From Runella limosa DSM 17973 (lineage in GTDB: Bacteria > Bacteroidota > Bacteroidia > Cytophagales > Spirosomataceae): a stretch of 64,000 bases of DNA. Below, one piece after another: positions 59,207 through 64,000 of the stretch. A program made the position numbers and the translations under genes. The DNA is taken from assembly GCF_000482465.1 (NCBI RefSeq), contig NZ_KI519423.1, positions 156,894 through 220,893 on the forward strand, given 5' to 3'. A model generated the notes under the pieces. It did not search any database. It was not told where the DNA came from and saw only the letters and a list, made by a program, of their open reading frames with translations. Within the stretch, counting starts at the first letter, position 1. Each line of letters starts with the position of its first letter.

Positions 59207-60249
59207 AGTCCCTGTTTCAGAACGCTTTACTCTTTTTATTCTCTTGCATCGTCACTTTAGGGATTGTTGAAATGGGCATGAGGTTCTTTGCCAAAAAGGG
59301 CCTCAGTTACCTCCAATCAGATTCGTATTTGGGCTGGATTACCCAACGAAACGTCCGTTATGAGCTTGCCAAAGTGGATGGTTGCGGACAGCCTTATTCG
59401 CTTTTATATACCACCAATCAAGACGGCTTTCGTCGGTTTGGAGATACGGCCTCTATCCGCCCCAAAGTCCTTTTTATCGGCGATTCTTTCACCCAAGCCA
59501 TTGATGCTTCCGACGATAGCACGTACTTCTCGCTGCTGGGACAACAGCTTTCTTTTGAAGTATTTGCCAACGGCACTGGCGGGCACGGCACACTCCAAGA
59601 AGCCATGCAACTCGAACAAGTCATTGGCAAAATCAAACCCGACGTGGTGGTTCTTCAGTTTTGCGAAAACGACTTTATCAACAACAGTTTTGAGTTAGAA
59701 AAAGCGAGTATTTACCATAATAATCAGCAACAACGGCCTTACCTCAACCTCCAAGGGAAGATTTATTATGCCAATCCCGTTCAAAATTCCCTTACCCGTT
59801 TTTTGGTCAATCACTCCAAGTTGCTTTCGTTCTTACTTCCCAAAATAAAGATTTTACTCGAAGGTTCGTCCTCCCAAAAAGCCGCTAATCAGGCTCAACA
59901 TGAGGAATTTAAGCCCGCAGATTATCTTCAAGCAGAAAAAATAACTGACTTAGGCATTCAAAAAATTAAGTTAATTTGTAAAAAAAACAATGCCACACTC
60001 GTTAGCTTTCCTGTTGATGCACCGCTGCTTCGGGCTACTTCATCAAAAACACCGTACGAAGTATTGATGCAACAAAATGGAATAGAGATACTTGGCAACG
60101 TACCAGAAGCAATTGAGAAACTAGAACGCGCTGGGATTTGTTGTCGAGCAAAGGATGAGGCGCATTGGAACCACTTCGGGCATCAAGTCTGTGCCCAAAC
60201 TTTAATTAATCGTTTACAATTCGTGATAAATCACGCAATAAAGCAATGA
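59203..60249 (+). CDS. SGNH/GDSL hydrolase with membrane anchor
   Basis: A 348-aa hydrolase of the SGNH superfamily (lipase, esterase or O-acetyl-group enzymes). The N-terminal segment [19 protein letters not shown] is a signal or anchor. Catalytic Ser in LFIGDSFTQ (about 92), Gly/Asn blocks at NGTGGHGTL and FCENDF, Asp/His pair in EAHWNHFGH (about 325-331). It overlaps the upstream gene by 4 nt (ATGA) and lipA by 4 nt. Substrate unknown. Confidence 0.85.
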   Translation: MKSLFQNALLFLFSCIVTLGIVEMGMRFFAKKGLSYLQSDSYLGWITQRNVRYELAKVDGCGQPYSLLYTTNQDGFRRFGDTASIRPKVLFIGDSFTQAIDASDDSTYFSLLGQQLSFEVFANGTGGHGTLQEAMQLEQVIGKIKPDVVVLQFCENDFINNSFELEKASIYHNNQQQRPYLNLQGKIYYANPVQNSLTRFLVNHSKLLSFLLPKIKILLEGSSSQKAANQAQHEEFKPADYLQAEKITDLGIQKIKLICKKNNATLVSFPVDAPLLRATSSKTPYEVLMQQNGIEILGNVPEAIEKLERAGICCRAKDEAHWNHFGHQVCAQTLINRLQFVINHAIKQ

Positions 60250-61124
60250 TAGAACTTCCTGTAATCGCATCTGAGCGCAAAAAACGCCCCGATTGGCTAA
60301 GAGTTAAACTTCCGACTGGGCCAGAATACCGTAAAGTTCGGACGATTGTGGATACCAATAAGCTCCACACCATTTGTGAAAGTGGAAATTGCCCTAACAT
60401 GGGCGAATGCTGGGGCGAAGGTACCGCCACGTTTATGATTTTGGGGAATGTCTGTACGCGCAGCTGCTCGTTTTGTGCCGTAGCCACGGGCCGCCCCAAC
60501 GAATACGACGCCGACGAACCACGCCGCGTGGCCGAAGCCATCAAAACAATGGGCGTAAAACACGCGGTTATTACCTCCGTAAACCGAGACGAGTTAAAAG
60601 ACCGTGGCGCCGAAATTTGGCACCAAACCGTCGTTTTGACCAAAGAATTGAGCCCCGCTACTACCATTGAAACGCTGATTCCTGATACCAAAGGAAACTG
60701 GGAAGCGCTGGAACGAATGATTTCGGCAGGGCAAGAAGTGGTATCGCACAATGTCGAAACCGTGGCTCGGTTGTACCGCGCCGTACGTCCACAGGCCAAA
60801 TACGAACGTAGTTTGGAACAAATTAAGCGTACCAAAGCCTACGGAAAACGTACCAAATCGGGCATTATGCTTGGTTTGGGCGAGACGCAAGACGAAATGT
60901 TCAAAGCCATGGACGACTTAGTAGCGCACGGTTTGGACGTTCTTACGTTGGGTCAATATTTGCAACCGACCAAAATGCACCACGAAGTGATTGAGTGGAT
61001 TCACCCTGACACCTTTGCCATGTACCGCGAAGAAGGGCTCAAACGGGGCTTAAAATACGTAGAGTCGGGACCACTCGTTCGTTCGAGCTACCACTCTGAG
61101 CGCCACGTCAACGTACCGATTTAA
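60246..61124 (+). CDS. lipA: Lipoyl synthase LipA
   Basis: Radical SAM enzyme that inserts two sulfur atoms into octanoyl side chains of lipoate-dependent enzymes. The auxiliary cluster Cys motif [12 protein letters not shown] is near residue 42; the SAM cluster motif CTRSCSFC near 73; family segments ARMNPDVFNHNVET-equivalent ([17 protein letters not shown]) and [11 protein letters not shown], ending [10 protein letters not shown]. Length (292 aa) is typical. It begins inside the stop of the SGNH gene, so expression is coupled. Confidence 0.96.
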   Translation: MIELPVIASERKKRPDWLRVKLPTGPEYRKVRTIVDTNKLHTICESGNCPNMGECWGEGTATFMILGNVCTRSCSFCAVATGRPNEYDADEPRRVAEAIKTMGVKHAVITSVNRDELKDRGAEIWHQTVVLTKELSPATTIETLIPDTKGNWEALERMISAGQEVVSHNVETVARLYRAVRPQAKYERSLEQIKRTKAYGKRTKSGIMLGLGETQDEMFKAMDDLVAHGLDVLTLGQYLQPTKMHHEVIEWIHPDTFAMYREEGLKRGLKYVESGPLVRSSYHSERHVNVPI

Positions 61125-61154
61125 GCAAGTTTTCACTTTAATAGTTATACACCC

Positions 61155-61418
61155 ATGACCGTCACTTACGAAATAGACGCAGATGAACTAAACGAAAATT
61201 TCCTGGAGTCGCTCCGAAGTTTGTTTAAAGGCCGTCGGCTTAAGTTGACGGTGGAGGAGCCTTCAGACTTGAGTGAAATAACAAAAACTAAAGTTCAAAA
61301 TGCACTTCAAAGCAAAGAAGTTCTGTCCTTTTCTATTCAAGAATTTGAATCGGTATCAGCAAGAATGAATGCGAACGAAGACATTGATATTGAGGAATTT
61401 AAAACTTTTCATCCATGA
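61155..61418 (+). CDS. Antitoxin of a YoeB/Txe-type system
   Basis: An 87-aa acidic protein directly before a YoeB-like toxin, overlapping it by 4 nt. It begins MTVTYEIDADELNENFLESL and contains the acidic helix ENANEDIDIEEF-like (NANEDIDIEEFKTF). The first part probably forms the DNA-binding or dimer core and the rest wraps the toxin. It is not a Phd/YefM match that I recognise, but position, size and overlap make the role likely. Confidence 0.75.
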   Translation: MTVTYEIDADELNENFLESLRSLFKGRRLKLTVEEPSDLSEITKTKVQNALQSKEVLSFSIQEFESVSARMNANEDIDIEEFKTFHP

Positions 61419-61675
61419 GAAAAGTTGAATTCGATTTAGACGCATTTGAACAACTTTCCGAATGGGCGAGTACCAATAAAAAAGTGCATTCTCGAATTTG
61501 CCGAATCATCGTCGAAACTGCAAGAAATCCTTTTGAAGGAATAGGAAAAACCGAACCACTTAAAGGCAATTTTGCTGGTTGCTGGTCTCGCAGAATCACC
61601 GATGAGCATCGCATGGTGTATAAAGTCTATGACAATTCTGTTCGTATTCTAGCACTCGAAGGCCACTATGAATAA
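61415..61675 (+). CDS. YoeB/Txe-family mRNA interferase toxin
   Basis: An 86-aa ribosome-dependent RNase of the YoeB/Txe type, which cleaves mRNA in the A site. Conserved pieces: FEQLSEWASTNKKVHSRICRII, ETARNPFEGIGKTEPLKGNFAGCWSRRITDEHRMVYKV (Arg, His, Tyr of the active site) and the C-terminal GHYE. It forms a coupled pair with the upstream antitoxin. The stop is 7 bp before crtY, so the pair sits between lipA and the carotenoid gene. Confidence 0.9.
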   Translation: MRKVEFDLDAFEQLSEWASTNKKVHSRICRIIVETARNPFEGIGKTEPLKGNFAGCWSRRITDEHRMVYKVYDNSVRILALEGHYE

Positions 61676-61681
61676 TAGTAC

Positions 61682-62839
61682 ATGCAAAACTACGACTTCA
61701 TCATCGCAGGAGGGGGATTAGCAGGACTTAGTTTGGCCTATTACATGAACCAAACAGTACTGCGCGATAAATCCATTCTCATTATTGACCAAGACACCAA
61801 GTCCAAAAACGATCGGACTTGGTGTTTTTGGGAGAAAGATACCCAAAGCCCATTTGATTCGATTGTGCACCGCCAATGGAATCAGGTGTATTTTCATGGA
61901 ACAAACTTTTCGTCGGCGCTTGAGCTTGCGCCCTATTCCTACAAATGGCTACGGGGAATTGATTTTTATACCTTTGTCAAAACCGATTTAGCCAAAAATC
62001 CCAACATTACTTTTGTTCAAGAGCGCATCGAGCGAGTTAAAGACACACCCAACGGTGGTTTTATTATCACAGAAAACAACCAATACCTTGGCGGTTACGT
62101 CTTTGATAGCACCTACTCGTTGAAGCTAAATTTACCCGATTGCCATAACCTGCTTCAACATTTTAAAGGGTGGGAAATTGAAACCGACGTGCCTGTTTTT
62201 GACCCTAACTGCCCCGTTATGATGGATTATCGGGTTGAACAACGCGGCCTCGGTGTACGGTTTATGTATGTCTTACCCGAAAGTCCAACGCGGGCGATGA
62301 TCGAATACACCATTTTTTCGGACAAACTACTGCCCACGACCGAATACGATGCCGAACTTCATGCTTATATCAAAGACTTTCTGAAAATCAGCGACTTTCG
62401 GATTGAACACGAGGAGTTCGGTGTTATTCCAATGACCGACGAACCTACGCCCTCACTGGAAGGAGAGCATGTTTTCCGTATTGGTACGGGAGGGGGCTAC
62501 GTCAAAGCCTCGACGGGCTATGCGTTTCAGCGTACGCAGCGATTTACGCGTGAGTTGGTCAAAAATTTGGTCACAATTGGAAAACCTCTCCCCCCAAAAC
62601 GTTCTCTTAAAAAAAGATTTAAAGACCTGCTTGACAGCACTTTACTAAACGTCCTACTCAAAAGTCGTGCTTCAGGAAAAGAGGTATTTACCGCGCTTTA
62701 TCAGAAAAATCCAACGCCACGCTTGTTTGCCTTTTTGGACGAAGACACTACCTTGCTGGACGATTTAAAAATCATGTCAACCGTTCCGCTTGGTGCCTTT
62801 ACGGCGGGGCTGTTTGATGCCCTTCGCAAAAAAATCTAA
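61682..62839 (+). CDS. crtY: Lycopene cyclase-type FAD oxidoreductase (carotenoid biosynthesis)
   Basis: A 385-aa lycopene cyclase-family flavoprotein, converting lycopene ends to cyclic rings in the carotenoid pathway. N-terminal FAD motif YDFIIAGGGLAGLSLAYYM; middle motif MDYRVEQ; EHVFRIGTGGGYVKASTGYAFQRTQ in the C-terminal part. No other carotenoid genes are near. It starts 7 bp after the toxin stop. Confidence 0.87.
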   Translation: MQNYDFIIAGGGLAGLSLAYYMNQTVLRDKSILIIDQDTKSKNDRTWCFWEKDTQSPFDSIVHRQWNQVYFHGTNFSSALELAPYSYKWLRGIDFYTFVKTDLAKNPNITFVQERIERVKDTPNGGFIITENNQYLGGYVFDSTYSLKLNLPDCHNLLQHFKGWEIETDVPVFDPNCPVMMDYRVEQRGLGVRFMYVLPESPTRAMIEYTIFSDKLLPTTEYDAELHAYIKDFLKISDFRIEHEEFGVIPMTDEPTPSLEGEHVFRIGTGGGYVKASTGYAFQRTQRFTRELVKNLVTIGKPLPPKRSLKKRFKDLLDSTLLNVLLKSRASGKEVFTALYQKNPTPRLFAFLDEDTTLLDDLKIMSTVPLGAFTAGLFDALRKKI

Positions 62840-62875
62840 GAAGGGAGTTCCCATAAACCTATCATCTGGTAAGTT

Positions 62876-63754
62876 ATGTCAAACATCAGTTTAATCATAG
62901 AAGAACGAGCCGCCAGCATTGGCAACTTTATGGTGGGGCGACTACTCCCCTTTCGCCAAAAAAGGTCGGTGGGTCCCTTTGTATTTATTGACCACATGGG
63001 CCCAGTAAAAATGAATGAGCGGGAAAATATGGATGTGTTACCGCACCCACATATCGGTCTTTCTACCCTTACGTTCTTATTTGAGGGGGCTATCGTACAC
63101 CGTGATAGTATTGGGAGTGAACTAGAAATACAACCTGGGGCGGTGAATTGGATGACCGCAGGCAGTGGGGTTGTACATTCTGAGAGAACACCAGAACGGC
63201 TAAGAAATTCCACCAAAACGCTTCATGGATTACAGATTTGGGTTGCTTTACCAAAAGAATTGGAAGAAATAGCACCTTCTTTTACCCACATTCCTGCCGA
63301 AGATATACCACATTGGGAAGATGGGAATTTGTCATTTAAGCTAATTGCTGGCGAAGTATTTGGGAAAACCTCCCCTGTGCCTGTGCATAGTCCACTTTAT
63401 TTTATCGAGATCAAAAGTAAAGAAGCCGCGCAAGTGAGCATTGGCGATATGCTTTATGGAGAAAGTGCCTTGTACATTCTCGATGGCTCCATTTCGAGCG
63501 AGGGAAATGTGTATGGACCAAAACAAATATTAATTGCCAAAGACACAAAACTTTGCACATTCAATATCGCCGCAAATTCTACGGTCTATATTTTTGGCGG
63601 AGAAGCATTTCCTGAGGAAAGATTTATTGATTGGAACTTTGTTTCATCAAGCAAAGAGCGATTGGCGCAAGCAAAGCAAGATTGGAAAAATCAAACTTTC
63701 CCTAAAATTTCGGGCGAAACTGACTTTGTTCCTTATCCAACATTCAAAATTTAA
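62876..63754 (+). CDS. Pirin family protein (second paralogue)
   Basis: A 292-aa bicupin of the pirin family. N-terminal cupin metal site HPHIGLSTLTFLFEG; MTAGSGVVHSE; C-terminal cupin includes the ALYILDGSISSEG segment. The paralogue at 45856 is only distantly related in sequence. Gap of 36 bp to crtY on the same strand. Confidence 0.9.
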   Translation: MSNISLIIEERAASIGNFMVGRLLPFRQKRSVGPFVFIDHMGPVKMNERENMDVLPHPHIGLSTLTFLFEGAIVHRDSIGSELEIQPGAVNWMTAGSGVVHSERTPERLRNSTKTLHGLQIWVALPKELEEIAPSFTHIPAEDIPHWEDGNLSFKLIAGEVFGKTSPVPVHSPLYFIEIKSKEAAQVSIGDMLYGESALYILDGSISSEGNVYGPKQILIAKDTKLCTFNIAANSTVYIFGGEAFPEERFIDWNFVSSSKERLAQAKQDWKNQTFPKISGETDFVPYPTFKI

Positions 63755-63768
63755 AAAACAATTCAACC

Positions 63769-64000
63769 ATGACGATTGAACAATTTAACAGAGAATCTAA
63801 AGGTTTTTTTAAAGCTTCGGAAGATAGTAAAGAAGCAGGCAGAATGACGTATTCTTGGGCGGGAAACGACAAATTTATCATTGACCACACAGAGGTAAAT
63901 CCCGATTTCAAAGGAAAAAATGTAGGGTTGCAACTTGTGATGGCTGCCGTAGATTTTGCACGGGAAAAAAACTTAAAAATAATCCCTCTGTGTCCGTTTG
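63769..64000 (+). CDS. GNAT-family N-acetyltransferase, 3' end outside the window
   Basis: Begins at ATG 63769, 14 bp after the pirin stop, and is open to the window end. MTIEQFNRESKGFFKASEDS..., then AGRMTYSWAGNDKFIIDHTEVNPDFKGKNVGLQLV, which is the characteristic YjdJ-like GNAT core (DHTEV with GKNVGLQLV as the pyrophosphate-binding loop) and VDFAREKNLKIIPLCPF. Incomplete; 77 residues visible. Confidence 0.8.
   Translation, partial: MTIEQFNRESKGFFKASEDSKEAGRMTYSWAGNDKFIIDHTEVNPDFKGKNVGLQLVMAAVDFAREKNLKIIPLCPF

Noticed and set aside
63534-63779. 81-codon forward frame overlapping the end of the pirin gene
   Set aside because: Out-of-frame shadow; the real following gene is the GNAT-type frame starting at 63769.

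Overview
The window is a 64 kb piece of a Bacteroidota chromosome, most likely from the order Cytophagales (a Runella/Spirosoma/Dyadobacter-like organism; this is inference from gene content, not a database match). Supporting signs are the Bacteroidota promoter box TAnnTTTG ahead of many genes, giant secreted proteins built from Ig-like repeats, a choice-of-anchor-A adhesin, a fused isobutyryl-CoA mutase (IcmF), a Bacteroidota-style S16 with a long Ala/Glu tail, a carotenoid cyclase and short intergenic distances.

Layout. 1-4.4 kb: a forward run of an SDR epimerase (cut by the window edge), a CapD/FlaA1-type polysaccharide dehydratase and bifunctional NAD(P)HX repair enzyme. 4.4-15.2 kb: two very large reverse-strand secreted repeat proteins (2035 and 1545 aa) sharing a Cys-x-Pro C-terminal tail. 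15.5-23.5 kb: reverse-strand housekeeping genes: rpsP, rimM, trmD, an OmpA-family protein, the RNase P RNA gene (rnpB), a DUF4403 lipoprotein, a truncated GH20 N-terminal domain, csaA, pheA and rbfA. 23.6-27.4 kb: a CotH-kinase surface protein with seven Ig-like repeats and a dockerin-like end. 27.4-30.8 kb: icmF, carrying three in-frame repeat-like insertions.

30.9-41.7 kb is the accessory region. It opens with the C-terminal remnant of a tyrosine recombinase and continues with AT-rich, mostly single-gene units: a PIN-like nuclease, an Rpn-family PD-(D/E)XK nuclease, a GT39-type glycosyltransferase, a small outer-membrane protein, a quinone-oxidoreductase-like enzyme, DUF1801, DUF1003, a rifampin ADP-ribosyltransferase (Arr) with an N-terminal helical extension, and two secreted beta-propeller-like proteins. 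Two 106-107 bp repeats with conserved ends and variable middles sit directly behind two of these genes, a layout recalling integron cassettes although the canonical core sites are not there.

41.8-52.2 kb: small regulators and their neighbours (ArsR, DeoR, MFS, VOC, DUF2007, HxlR-DoxX with a perfect operator palindrome, pirin, DUF4269), an ABC-F ATPase with a leader that looks like an attenuator, Crp/Fnr, SDR, DinB, SnoaL-like and NlpC/P60 genes. 52.4-53.8 kb: a 103-aa protein followed after 5 bp by a radical SAM enzyme; this pair is the best candidate for an undescribed peptide- or protein-modifying system. 53.8-64 kb: FAD oxidoreductase, membrane-anchored nuclease, nitrilase-family amidohydrolase, DUF1460, OsmC, a secreted protein, an SGNH hydrolase and lipA in a tightly coupled chain, a YoeB-type toxin-antitoxin pair, lycopene cyclase, a second pirin and a GNAT gene cut by the window end.

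A 24-nt palindromic repeat occurs as small arrays at 42.94-43.07 kb (four units) and 57.74-57.83 kb (three units). No tRNA, rRNA or CRISPR array was seen.
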